Positions 52,801 to 63,438 of a stretch of DNA of 64,000 bases are shown piece after piece (the first letter of the stretch is position 1; every line of letters begins with the position of its first letter). The DNA is taken from contig NZ_JAVHZV010000009.1 in NCBI RefSeq assembly GCF_031119625.1, forward strand, positions 472,681 through 536,680, given 5' to 3'. The translations under genes and the position numbers were made by a program. Source of the stretch: Pseudomonas sp. G34 (GTDB lineage: Bacteria; Pseudomonadota; Gammaproteobacteria; Pseudomonadales; Pseudomonadaceae). The notes under the pieces were generated by a model. It ran no database searches. It saw only the letters and a program-made list of their open reading frames with translations, and was not told the DNA's origin.

Positions 52801-53268
52801 ATGCCACATTTCGACCGCGAGCGGTTCTCGCTGCAGCACTCACCCGGCCACCTGATCGCGCTGATCAATCAGCTCAAGGATCGCATGCTCGAGCGCCACC
52901 TGGTGGATCACGGCGTCACGGCCGCGCAGTTCAAGGTGGTGCTGCTGATCAGCCAGAGTCGCGCCAGCACGCCGGCCGACCTGGTGCGCCTGCTCAGCCT
53001 CGACAGCGGGGCGATGACCCGCATGCTCGACCGTCTGGAGCAGAAGGGCCTGCTCACCCGCGAGCGCAGCCATGAGGATCGCCGCCAGGTGCGCCTCATC
53101 CTTACCGAAGCGGGCAATGCCCTTGGCGTGCGGGTGCCGCAGATCGCCGCCGACGCCACCAACGAGCTGACCGGCTGCCTGAGCCTCGCCGAACTCGACG
53201 AATTCCAACGCCTGTTGAAAAAAATGCTGATGGCCGCCGACGCTTTGCCTGAGCTGCCAGGAGAATGA
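52801..53268 (+). CDS. MarR-family transcriptional regulator of the efflux operon
   Basis: This 155-residue winged-helix protein has RASTPADLVRLLSLDSGAMTRMLDRLEQKGLLTRERSHEDRRQVRLILTEAG, the MarR DNA-binding helix and wing. It is the first gene of a marR-nodT-emrA-emrB operon; its stop overlaps the next start (ATGATG). Two palindromic operators lie upstream. It likely releases DNA when a phenolic or drug ligand binds. Confidence 0.93.
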   Translation: MPHFDRERFSLQHSPGHLIALINQLKDRMLERHLVDHGVTAAQFKVVLLISQSRASTPADLVRLLSLDSGAMTRMLDRLEQKGLLTRERSHEDRRQVRLILTEAGNALGVRVPQIAADATNELTGCLSLAELDEFQRLLKKMLMAADALPELPGE

Positions 53269-54713
53269 TGAACACCATGCCGTTGCGTACCCCCCTGTCG
53301 CTGATTTTCAGCGCCCTGCTACTGGCCGCCTGTGCCTCCCAGGACGGCCTGCATACCCAAGGCCACACCCTTGACGCCGCCAGCCTGCAAGGGCAGACCT
53401 TCACCGGCAACCTGTCGCCGGCTGCCTGGCCGGCCAGCGACTGGTGGAATCGCCTGGGCGACCCGCAGTTGAGCGGGCTGATCGAAGAAGCCCTGCGCAG
53501 CAACCCGGACCTGCAGGTCGCCGACGCGCGCGCCCGCCAGGCCAACGCCGCCGTGCTGGCTGCCGATGCGCAGCGCCAGCCGACCCTGGATGCCAATGCC
53601 AATGTCACCCGTTCACGCTCCGCCCGGGTCGATGACCCCAGCGGGCAGGGCGGCCGCTACGGCACCTTGCGCACGCTGTCGCTGGAAGGTGGCTACCACT
53701 TCGACCTGTGGGGCGGCGATCGTGCGGCCTGGGAAGCGGCCCTGGGCCGCGCCCGCGCCAGCGAGGTGGATCGCCAGGGCGCACGCCTGACCCTGGCCGC
53801 CTACGTCACCCGTGCCTACAACGACCTCGGCCTGGCCTACGCCACCCAGGAGCTTGCCGAGCAGGATCTCAAGCGCAGCCGCGACATGCTCGACCTGGCC
53901 CGTAGCCGGGTCGATGCCGGCCTGGACAGCGAATACCAGTTGCAGCAGACCCAGAGCCTGGAAGCCGCCGCCGAAGCCAGCCTGACCGCCGCCACCCAAC
54001 AGGTGGACAGCGCGCGCATTCGCCTGGCGGTGATGCTCGGCCAGGGCCCGGATCGCGGCGCCACATTGCCGCGGCCGCAACTGATCGCGCCGACGGCGGT
54101 GAGCCTGCCGGCCAACGTGCCGGCCGAACTGCTCGGTCGGCGTCCCGACCTGGTCGCTGCGCGCTGGCGTGTCGAAGCGGCTAGCCGCGACATCGACGCC
54201 AGCAAGGCCGACTTCTATCCCAACCTCAACCTGAGCGTGGCAGCCGGCAGCAAGTCGCTGCTCGGAGACGCCATGTTCGGCGGCGCCAGTCGCTTCTTCA
54301 GCGTTGGCCCGGCGCTGAGCCTGCCGATCTTCGACGGCGGCGCGCGGCGTGCCGCCCTGGCCGGGCGCAATGCCGATTACGACGTGGCCGTGGCCCAGTA
54401 CAACCAGACCCTGGTCGGCGCCTTGGGCGATATCGGTGACGGCATCAGCCGCATCCGTTCCCTGGAGCAGCAGATCGCGCAGCAGCAACGGGCCCGTGAT
54501 ATCGCCCGCAGTTCCTACGACATCGCCATGCAGCGCTACGCCGATGGCATCGGCAACTACCTCGACGCGCTCAGCGTCGAGCAGCAACTGCTGCAGAGCG
54601 AACGCCAACTGGCCAACTTGCGTGCCGAGCGTATCGACGCCTCGGTGCTGCTGATGCAGGCCCTGGGTGGCGGCTTCGAAGCGCCCACCCAATCATCCAC
54701 TTCCGCACGCTGA
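53265..54713 (+). CDS. NodT/OprM-family outer-membrane efflux lipoprotein
   Basis: This 482-residue TolC-like channel has signal peptide and lipobox LLAACASQ near residue 23 and two repeats of the outer-membrane efflux domain: WWNRLGDPQLSGLIEEALRSNPDLQVADARARQANA and ELLGRRPDLVAARWRVEAASRDIDASKADFYPNLNL. It overlaps marR by four bases. It would form the exit duct for the EmrA-EmrB pair that follows. Confidence 0.93.
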   Translation: MMNTMPLRTPLSLIFSALLLAACASQDGLHTQGHTLDAASLQGQTFTGNLSPAAWPASDWWNRLGDPQLSGLIEEALRSNPDLQVADARARQANAAVLAADAQRQPTLDANANVTRSRSARVDDPSGQGGRYGTLRTLSLEGGYHFDLWGGDRAAWEAALGRARASEVDRQGARLTLAAYVTRAYNDLGLAYATQELAEQDLKRSRDMLDLARSRVDAGLDSEYQLQQTQSLEAAAEASLTAATQQVDSARIRLAVMLGQGPDRGATLPRPQLIAPTAVSLPANVPAELLGRRPDLVAARWRVEAASRDIDASKADFYPNLNLSVAAGSKSLLGDAMFGGASRFFSVGPALSLPIFDGGARRAALAGRNADYDVAVAQYNQTLVGALGDIGDGISRIRSLEQQIAQQQRARDIARSSYDIAMQRYADGIGNYLDALSVEQQLLQSERQLANLRAERIDASVLLMQALGGGFEAPTQSSTSAR

Positions 54714-54722
54714 GTACCCGCC

Positions 54723-55910
54723 ATGACTGACTCTCAAGCCAACGCCGCCAACCCGAATTCGGGCAAGCGCAAACGCCTGCTGATTGGCCTCGGCCTTGTC
54801 GTCGTGCTGTGCAGCGCGGCGATCTTCGCCTACCACGAGCTGTACGGCCGCTTCTATGAAGAGACCGACGACGCCTACGTGGGCGGCAACCTGGTGCAGA
54901 TCACCCCGCAGATCACCGGCACGGTGACGCGCATCGCCGTGGATGACGGCGACTACGTCGAAGCCGGCCAACCCCTGGTGTGGCTGGACCCGGCCGACAC
55001 CGAAGTGGCCCAGCAGAGCGCCGAGGCCAACCTGGCGCGTACGGTGCGCCAGGTGCGCGGGCTGTACAGCAATGTCGACAGCTACAAGGCCCAGGTGGCC
55101 TCGCGCAAGATCGACGTGCAACGCGCCAAGGCCGACTACCAGCGCCGCGTGACCCTGGCCAGCAAGGGGGCGATTTCCCGCGAGGAACTGGCCCACGCCC
55201 AGGACACCCTGAACAGCGCGCAGAGCGCACTGACCTCCGCCCAGCAGCAACTGGATACCAACCAGGCGCTGGTCGACGACACCGTGATCGCCTCGCACCC
55301 GGACGTGAAGAGTGCCGCCGCGCAGCTGCGCCAGGCCTTTCTCAACAACGCCCGCAGCACCCTGGTGGCGCCAGTCAGCGGCTATGTGGCACAGCGTTCA
55401 GTGCAGGTCGGTAGCCGCATCCAGCCTGGCGCCGCGCTGATGGCCGTGGTGCCGTTGCATGAGGTGTGGATCGACGCCAACTTCAAGGAAACCCAGCTGC
55501 GCGAGATGCGCATCGGCCAGCCGGTGACCGTCGAAGCCGACCTTTACGGTGATGACGTGACCTACCAGGGCCACGTCGAAAGCCTCGGTGTGGGCACCGG
55601 CAGCGCCTTCTCGCTGCTGCCGGCACAGAACGCCAGCGGCAACTGGATCAAGATCGTGCAGCGCCTGCCGGTGCGTATCCGCCTCGACGACGAGGCGCTG
55701 GACAAGCACCCGCTGCGCATCGGCCTGTCCACCACTGTGACCGTCGACCTGCATGACCAGAGCGGCGCGCAGCTGACCACCCAGATGCCCAAGGAAGCGC
55801 GCTTCAGCACTGCCGTTTACGACGCGCCGCTGGGCGAGGCTGACGCGCTGATCGAACGCATCATCCACGCCAATGGTCCGCAGAACGCCAATCCGGCGAA
55901 GCAGGGCTGA
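54723..55910 (+). CDS. emrA: EmrA/HlyD-type membrane fusion protein
   Basis: This 395-residue periplasmic adaptor has one N-terminal membrane helix (~20-40), YEETDDAYVGGNLVQITPQITGTVTRIAVDDGDYVEAGQPLVWLD (lipoyl half), a long coiled coil (~95-200) and SYVAQRSVQVGSRIQPGAALMAVVPL-like second half. It links the inner-membrane EmrB to the outer-membrane channel. It starts 9 bases after the channel gene. Confidence 0.93.
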   Translation: MTDSQANAANPNSGKRKRLLIGLGLVVVLCSAAIFAYHELYGRFYEETDDAYVGGNLVQITPQITGTVTRIAVDDGDYVEAGQPLVWLDPADTEVAQQSAEANLARTVRQVRGLYSNVDSYKAQVASRKIDVQRAKADYQRRVTLASKGAISREELAHAQDTLNSAQSALTSAQQQLDTNQALVDDTVIASHPDVKSAAAQLRQAFLNNARSTLVAPVSGYVAQRSVQVGSRIQPGAALMAVVPLHEVWIDANFKETQLREMRIGQPVTVEADLYGDDVTYQGHVESLGVGTGSAFSLLPAQNASGNWIKIVQRLPVRIRLDDEALDKHPLRIGLSTTVTVDLHDQSGAQLTTQMPKEARFSTAVYDAPLGEADALIERIIHANGPQNANPAKQG

Positions 55911-55911
55911 C

Positions 55912-57438
55912 ATGAGCGACGCCAATTTCCGCCCGGCCAGCATGCTGCTGGCCACCATCGGCATCTCCCTGGCGACCTTCATGCAGGTGCTCGACACCAC
56001 CATCGCCAACGTCGCGCTGCCGACCATTTCCGGCAACCTGGGGGTCAGCTCGGAGCAGGGCACCTGGGTGATCACCTCGTTCGCCGTGTGCAACGCCATC
56101 GCCTTGCCATTGACTGGCTGGCTGGCGCGGCGCTTCGGCGAGGTGAAGCTGTTTCTCGCCGCCGTGGTGCTGTTCGTGATCACCTCGTTCCTCTGCGGCA
56201 TCGCCCGCTCGATGCCCGAACTGGTGGTTTTCCGCGCCCTGCAGGGGCTGGTCGCCGGGCCGCTGTACCCGATGGCGCAGACCTTGCTGCTGGCGATCTT
56301 TCCCAGTGCCAAGCGCGGCATGGCCCTGGCGCTGCTGGCGATGGTCACGGTGGTGGCGCCGATCATCGGTCCGATTGCCGGTGGCTGGATCACCGACAGC
56401 TACAGCTGGCCGTGGATCTTCTTCATCAACGTGCCGATCGGCATCCTCGCCACCCTGGTGGTCTGGACGCAGATGCGCAATCGCCCGGAAACCACCCAGC
56501 ACCAGCCTATCGACTACGTCGGGCTGATGCTCCTGGTGCTGGGTGTCGGCGTGCTGCAGGTGGTGCTCGACAAGGGCAACGATCTGGACTGGTTCGAGTC
56601 GACCTTCATCCAGATCGGCACCGCCATTTCCGTGGTGTCACTGGTGGCCCTGGTGATCTGGGAACTGACCGATCAGCACCCGATCATCAACCTGCGCCTG
56701 TTCATGTACCGCAACTTCACCTTTGGCACCCTGGCGCTGGTACTCGGCTATTCGGGCTTTTTCGGTATCAACCTGCTGCTGCCGCAGTGGTTGCAGACAC
56801 AGCTGGGCTACACGCCGATCTGGGCGGGCCTGGCGGCAGCGCCGATCGGCATTCTGCCGCTGTTCCTGTCACCGCTGGTGGGCAAGTACGCGCACAAGTT
56901 CGACCTGCGCCTGCTGGCCGGCGGCTCGTTCCTGGTGATCGGCGCCTCGTGCTTCATGCGCGCCTCGTTCAATACCGAGGTCGACTACCGGCACATCGCC
57001 GAGGTGCAGGTGTTCATGGGCCTGGGGATCGCGCTGTTCTTCATGCCGACCACCAGCATCCTGCTCTCCAGCCTGCCGCCCAAGGACATCGCCGACGGCT
57101 CCGGCCTGGCCACCTTCCTGCGGGTACTGGGCGGCAGCTTCGCCTCGTCGCTGACCACCTGGATCTGGCACCGCCGGGAAATCTACCACCACGCCCAGTT
57201 GACCGAGCACGTCACGCCCTATGACCCGGCCACGCACCAGTATCTGGAGCAACTTGGCGGCGCGTCGCAATCGGCCTACCTGCAGATCGACCGGGTGGTG
57301 GAAAGCCAGGCCTACATGCTCTCGACGGTGGATTACTTCACGATGATGGGCTGGTTGTTCCTTGGCCTGATCCTGATCATCTACCTGGCCAAGCCACCGT
57401 TTTCGGCCAAGGGCGCGGAAGCCAGCGGCGGGCATTGA
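55912..57438 (+). CDS. emrB: EmrB-type multidrug efflux MFS transporter (DHA2, 14 helices)
   Basis: This 508-residue permease has about 14 hydrophobic segments, the DHA2 motif FMQVLDTTIANVALPTISGNLGVSSEQGTWVITSF at the N-terminus, GWLARRFGEVKLF (motif A) and GPIAGGWITDSYSWPWIFFINVPIG (motif C). ATG 55912 directly follows the emrA stop. With EmrA and the NodT channel it forms a tripartite proton-driven exporter for hydrophobic drugs or uncouplers. Confidence 0.94.
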   Translation: MSDANFRPASMLLATIGISLATFMQVLDTTIANVALPTISGNLGVSSEQGTWVITSFAVCNAIALPLTGWLARRFGEVKLFLAAVVLFVITSFLCGIARSMPELVVFRALQGLVAGPLYPMAQTLLLAIFPSAKRGMALALLAMVTVVAPIIGPIAGGWITDSYSWPWIFFINVPIGILATLVVWTQMRNRPETTQHQPIDYVGLMLLVLGVGVLQVVLDKGNDLDWFESTFIQIGTAISVVSLVALVIWELTDQHPIINLRLFMYRNFTFGTLALVLGYSGFFGINLLLPQWLQTQLGYTPIWAGLAAAPIGILPLFLSPLVGKYAHKFDLRLLAGGSFLVIGASCFMRASFNTEVDYRHIAEVQVFMGLGIALFFMPTTSILLSSLPPKDIADGSGLATFLRVLGGSFASSLTTWIWHRREIYHHAQLTEHVTPYDPATHQYLEQLGGASQSAYLQIDRVVESQAYMLSTVDYFTMMGWLFLGLILIIYLAKPPFSAKGAEASGGH

Positions 57439-57473
57439 TGACTGACTGTTCGCGGACGTCGTGGTGACCCTGC

Positions 57474-57550
57474 CCAGGTAGCCCGGGTTGAACGAAGTGA
57501 TACCCGGGGCTGGTTTCCTGGGTATCGCTGCGCTCAACCGCAGTCTACGG
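57474..57550. repeat. Inverted CCCGGG(T) intergenic repeat
   Basis: AGGTAGCCCGGGTTGAACGAAG...TGGGTATCGCTGCGCTCAACC: two oppositely oriented copies of a short sequence, forming a large imperfect palindrome between convergent emrB and the lyase gene. Confidence 0.6.
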
Positions 57551-57558
57551 TCGTTCGA

Positions 57559-58494
57559 TCAGGCGCCTGCTTCGCTCATCCACTTCGGTTTCGGGTAACG
57601 ACGATCTGATTTGCCGGCCTTGAGGATCGCACCGGGTACCTCATGGCCGATCAGCTCGGGCAAGGTCGCCGCCGCGGCCAGTAGTGCATCCAGATTCACC
57701 CCGGTCTCCAGGCCCATGCGCTGGAACATGTGCACCAGGTCCTCGGTGCAGATATTGCCGCTGGCGCCTGGCGCATAGGGGCAACCGCCCAGCCCGCCGA
57801 GGGAGGCATCGAAGCGCTCGATGCCGGCATTCAGCGCCGCCAGGGCGTTGGCCAGGCCCATGCCGCGGGTGTTGTGAAAATGCGCGGTGAACACCGCCTC
57901 GGGCCAGCGCTGCAGTGATTCGCGGCAGATGCGTTCGACCTGGGCCGGATCGGCCATGCCGGTGGTGTCGCAGAGGGTCACGCCCTGCACGCCGAGGTCG
58001 AGCAGGCGCTGGGTCAACTCGTGCACGCGTGCCTCGGGTACGGCACCCTCGAAGGGGCAGCCAAAGGTGGTCGACAGCGAGGCGTTGATGAACACGCCGC
58101 TGCCGCGAGTGACCTCGATGATCTCGGCGAACTGCGCCAGGGACTGTTCCGGCGTCATGCGCAGGTTGGCCAGGCCGTGGGTGTCGCTGGCCGACATCAC
58201 CAGGTTGATCTCGTCCACCTGGCACGACAGCGCCCGCTCACAGCCGCGCACGTTGGGCACCAGCACGGTGTATTCAACGCCCGGCACGCGCTGGATGCCA
58301 CGCATCACCTCTTCGGCATCGCGCAGGTTGGGAATCGCCTTCGGCGAGGTGAACGAGGTGACCTCGATCTTCGCCAGGCCGGTTTGCGACAGCCTGTCGA
58401 TCAGGGCGATCTTGGCATCGGTGGGCACGAAGGCCGCTTCGATCTGGAAACCGTCGCGGGTGGCGACGTCCTGGATATAGAGGCGTTTGGTCAT
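57559..58494 (-). CDS. HMG-CoA-lyase-family enzyme
   Basis: This 311-residue DRE-TIM enzyme has QDVATRDGFQIEA (metal Asp), TAHFHNTRGMGLAN (metal His pair) and GLGGCPYAPGASGNICTEDLVHMF with the catalytic Cys. These are diagnostic of 3-hydroxy-3-methylglutaryl-CoA lyase relatives, which split a 3-hydroxyacyl-CoA into acetyl-CoA plus a keto acid. It lies upstream-facing beside a class III CoA transferase, so the likely substrate is a hydroxylated dicarboxylate activated by that enzyme (HMG, citramalate or similar). The exact substrate is unknown. Confidence 0.9.
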   Translation of the reverse strand: MTKRLYIQDVATRDGFQIEAAFVPTDAKIALIDRLSQTGLAKIEVTSFTSPKAIPNLRDAEEVMRGIQRVPGVEYTVLVPNVRGCERALSCQVDEINLVMSASDTHGLANLRMTPEQSLAQFAEIIEVTRGSGVFINASLSTTFGCPFEGAVPEARVHELTQRLLDLGVQGVTLCDTTGMADPAQVERICRESLQRWPEAVFTAHFHNTRGMGLANALAALNAGIERFDASLGGLGGCPYAPGASGNICTEDLVHMFQRMGLETGVNLDALLAAAATLPELIGHEVPGAILKAGKSDRRYPKPKWMSEAGA

Positions 58495-58545
58495 GGCTGA
58501 ATCCTACGGTTGGAGTGACAAGCTACAAGCTGCAAGTAAAAGCTC

Positions 58546-58681
58546 GTAGGGTGGATGACGCTCTTTTCATCCACCATTGCGACCGTAGGGCGGTCGCTGG
58601 AGAGAAGTGTCAGCTACGCGCCCTGGTTTTTTCTGAAGCGCGGCGAGGGCTGGTGGACAAGCTTCGCGTTGTCCACCCTAC
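58546..58681. repeat. Dispersed palindromic element, copy 4
   Basis: 136 bases bounded by GTAGGGTGGA and TCCACCCTAC. Its first ~38 bases are nearly identical to copy 5 (62540). Confidence 0.75.
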
Positions 58682-58689
58682 ACAGGGCT

Positions 58690-59895
58690 TCAGATAATCC
58701 CGCGTTCGCGCAGGCCGGCGACCTGTTCGGCGCTCAGGCCCAAGCCGGCCAAGACGTCATCGGTGTGTTCACCCAGTTGCGGGCCACCTTCGCCGATGCG
58801 GCCGGGGGTGCGGCTGAGTTTGGGCAGCACGCCGGGAACCTTCAGCGGGCCGGCACTGGTCTGTACCGTCTCGATCATCTGCCGCGCCAGGTAATGGGGG
58901 TCACTGACGATGTCGGCGGCGGTATAGGGATAACCGGCGGGCACGCGGGCGCCCTTGAGCGCCTCGATCACTTCATCGCGGCCGCGCTGGGCGGTCCATT
59001 CGCCGATGGCGCCGTCGATCAACTCGGCATGCTGGCTGCGCCCGTCGTTCTGCGCCAGGCGCGGGTCGTTGCCCAGGTCGTCACGGCCGATCAGGCTCAT
59101 CAGGCGCTTGTAGATGCTGTCGCCATTGCCGGCGATCAGCACGTAGCTGCCGTCATTGCAGGGGTAGGAGTTGGACGGGGTGATGCCGGGCAGGGCGCTG
59201 CCCGCCGGTTCGCGGATATAGCCGAAGGCGTCGTACTCGGGCACCAGGCTTTCCATCATGGCGAACACCGACTCGTACAGGGCGACATCGATCTCCTGGC
59301 CTTGGCCGCTGCGGGCACGCTCCTGCAGGGCGAGCAGCACGCCGATCACCCCGTACAGCGAGGACAGCGAGTCGCCGATGCTCACCCCGACCCGCACCGG
59401 CGCCTGGCCGGGGTAGCCGGACAGGTGGCGCAGGCCACCCATGGCTTCACCGATCACGCCGAAGCCGGGCAGGTCGCGGTAGGGGCCGGTCTGCCCGTAG
59501 CCGGAGATGCGCAGCATGATCAGCCGCGGGTTGATCGCTTGCAGCGCCTGATAACCCAGACCCCAGCCTTCCAGGGTGCCGGGGCGGAAGTTTTCCACCA
59601 GGATGTCGGCTTCGGCCACCAGCTGGCGCACGATGTCCTGGGCTTCGGCCTGTTTCAGGTCGAGGGTCAGCGAGCGCTTGTTGCGTGATTGCACATGCCA
59701 CCACAGCGAGGTGCCGTCCTTGATCTTGCGCCACTTGCGCAGCGGGTCGCCGATACCCGGCGGCTCGATCTTGATCACCTCGGCGCCGAACTCGCCAAGC
59801 AGCTTGCTGGCGAAGGGGCCGGCGATCAGCTGGCCCATTTCGATGACCTTGAGGCCGGCCAGGGCCATGGGTGCAACAGTTGGATTGGCAGACAT
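58690..59895 (-). CDS. Class III (CaiB/BaiF) CoA transferase, second copy
   Basis: This 401-residue transferase has LKVIEMGQLIAGPFASKLLGEFGAEVIKIEPPGIGDPLRKWR, NKRSLTLDLKQAEAQDIV and YRDLPGFGVIGEAMGGLRHLSG with the catalytic Asp. It belongs to the same superfamily as Ict but is clearly divergent from it. ATG 59895 is used; a 24-residue extension has no ribosome site. It probably activates the substrate of the neighbouring HMG-CoA-lyase-like enzyme. It is divergent from the second LysR gene. Confidence 0.9.
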   Translation of the reverse strand: MSANPTVAPMALAGLKVIEMGQLIAGPFASKLLGEFGAEVIKIEPPGIGDPLRKWRKIKDGTSLWWHVQSRNKRSLTLDLKQAEAQDIVRQLVAEADILVENFRPGTLEGWGLGYQALQAINPRLIMLRISGYGQTGPYRDLPGFGVIGEAMGGLRHLSGYPGQAPVRVGVSIGDSLSSLYGVIGVLLALQERARSGQGQEIDVALYESVFAMMESLVPEYDAFGYIREPAGSALPGITPSNSYPCNDGSYVLIAGNGDSIYKRLMSLIGRDDLGNDPRLAQNDGRSQHAELIDGAIGEWTAQRGRDEVIEALKGARVPAGYPYTAADIVSDPHYLARQMIETVQTSAGPLKVPGVLPKLSRTPGRIGEGGPQLGEHTDDVLAGLGLSAEQVAGLRERGII

Positions 59896-59980
59896 GCGCG
59901 AATTCCCGGTGACTTGGGTCGATGGCGCCGAGCATCGCCCACGGCGGGCCTGGCCGCAATCAGTCAATCGTCAAGTCTGG

Positions 59981-59997
59981 CTTCGTGCTACGCGAAG
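59981..59997. promoter_or_regulatory. Candidate LysR operator between CoA transferase and LysR genes
   Basis: CTTCG-TGCTACG-CGAAG perfect 5-bp inverted repeat with an internal T-N11-A layout, in the divergent spacer. Confidence 0.5.
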
Positions 59998-60073
59998 GCT
60001 TATGGTGGCGGCGCCCCGACATGGCTTTGCCGATGGGCACGATTCTTTCGCCAAATACGAAGCGGAGCCTGCC

Positions 60074-62087
<2,014 letters not shown>

Positions 62088-62111
62088 GCAGAGCGCAAAG
62101 AGGAGGCTGGC

Positions 62112-62489
62112 ATGCTCGACCACCTGGATCATCTGGTACTCACCGCCACCGATGCCGAGGCGACCACGCATTTCTATACTGAGGTGCTGGGCATGCGCCT
62201 GGAAACCTTCGGCAACGGTCGCAAGGCGTTCTGTTTCGGCAACCAGAAAATCAACCTGCACGTGCGTGGCCAGGAGTTCGAGCCCAAGGCTCATCTGCCG
62301 GTACCCGGTGCGCTGGACCTGTGTTTCATCGCCAGCCAGCCGCTGGGCGACGTGATCGCGCAGCTGCAGCGGGTCGGCTGGCCGATCATCGAAGGGCCGG
62401 TGATGCGCACCGGCGCTACGGGCCCGATCCGCTCGGTGTACCTGCGCGACCCCGACCTGAACCTGATCGAGATCTCCGAGCTGGTGTGA
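62112..62489 (+). CDS. VOC (glyoxalase/dioxygenase-like) protein
   Basis: This 125-residue single VOC domain has HLDHLVLTATD with a metal His, FCFGNQKINLHV with a second His, and DPDLNLIEISEL with the metal Glu. It resembles the small ring-cleavage-dioxygenase-like protein in the P. aeruginosa itaconate cluster (PA0880). At this size it is more likely an isomerase, epimerase or lyase of the VOC fold than a true ring-cleaving enzyme. Function not established. Confidence 0.88.
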   Translation: MLDHLDHLVLTATDAEATTHFYTEVLGMRLETFGNGRKAFCFGNQKINLHVRGQEFEPKAHLPVPGALDLCFIASQPLGDVIAQLQRVGWPIIEGPVMRTGATGPIRSVYLRDPDLNLIEISELV

Positions 62490-62799
62490 GTTTTGCGATG
62501 TTTGAAGGCTGCCAGGTGGCGAAAGCGGCCGTTCTCTATGTAGGGTGGATGACGCTCTTTTCATCCACCATTGCGATCGCAGAGCGGTGGACGGATGAAG
62601 CGTCGTCCACCCTACGACAGGCCGCTTCTGCCTTGATCTTGCCGATCCTGGCGCTTCGACAGCACTGAGCGACGTCCGGCGTGAGCTATTCGCCAAGACC
62701 GAAGGCCGCGTTTACTAATCGTGAATATCTGCCCGCTAACGTCGGGTTTAGAGTCGGCTTGCCAAAACAATTACAACAACCCTCTCTGGGAGACCGCTG
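62490..62799. other. Gene-free spacer between VOC and dctQ genes
   Basis: 310 bases. Mostly taken up by palindromic element copy 5; the rest shows only the AGGGAG-like ribosome site region before dctQ. No gene seen. Confidence 0.6.
62540..62615. repeat. Dispersed palindromic element, copy 5
   Basis: 76 bases bounded by GTAGGGTGGATGACG and CGTCGTCCACCCTAC. The first ~38 bases nearly match copy 4 at 58546. Confidence 0.75.
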
Positions 62800-63438
62800 A
62801 TGCAAGCTTTGTCGCGCCTGTGGAATCGCCTCGAAGAAGTCGCCATCGCCTTTCTTCTCGCTGCAATGACCCTGGTGACCTTCTCCTACGTGGTATTCAA
62901 CAACCTCTACGGGGTTTTCTATTCCCTGGGGGACTCGTTGCCCTTCGCCAACGATGCGATGTTCGCCATCGGCGACGCCATCCTCTACGTCGCCCAGGAA
63001 ATGACCTGGAGCGTGGCCCTGACCAAGGCCATGTTCGGCTGGCTGATCTTCGTCGGCCTGGCCTGGGGGGTGCGCATCGGCGCGCACATCGGCGTCGACC
63101 TGCTGGTGCGCCAGTTCAGCCCCGCCAACCAGCGCCTGATGGCCATCCTCGCACTGCTCATCTGCCTCGGCTACTGCGCACTGATGACCTACTCCAGCGA
63201 GCAGTGGGTGGCCGTGCTGTACAGCGTCGGCACCGGCGCCGAGGATCTGGACCGCTTCGGCGTTCGCCAGTGGCACATCGTGATGATCGTGCCGATCGGC
63301 TTCGCCCTGATGTTCGTGCGTTTCCTGGAAATCTTCATTCGCGTGCTGCAAGGCAAGCAACAAGGCCTGGGCCTGCACAGTGAAGTGGACGATGCCGTGA
63401 AACTGGCTGAAACCGACAAGGCGGAGACCACCAAATGA
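62800..63438 (+). CDS. dctQ: TRAP transporter small membrane subunit (DctQ)
   Basis: This 212-residue protein has four hydrophobic segments (about 20-40, 68-92, 112-130, 165-185), EMTWSVALTKAMFGWLIFVGLAWGVRIGAHIGVDLL typical of DctQ, and a charged C-terminal tail. It pairs with DctM to import the solute delivered by DctP, driven by Na+. The stop overlaps the dctM start (ATGA). Confidence 0.93.
   Translation: MQALSRLWNRLEEVAIAFLLAAMTLVTFSYVVFNNLYGVFYSLGDSLPFANDAMFAIGDAILYVAQEMTWSVALTKAMFGWLIFVGLAWGVRIGAHIGVDLLVRQFSPANQRLMAILALLICLGYCALMTYSSEQWVAVLYSVGTGAEDLDRFGVRQWHIVMIVPIGFALMFVRFLEIFIRVLQGKQQGLGLHSEVDDAVKLAETDKAETTK

Noticed and set aside
58555..59688. Plus-strand frame across the repeat and opposite the CoA transferase
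   Set aside because: It begins in the palindromic repeat and continues as antisense of the transferase; a similar false start occurs in the sister repeat at 62540.
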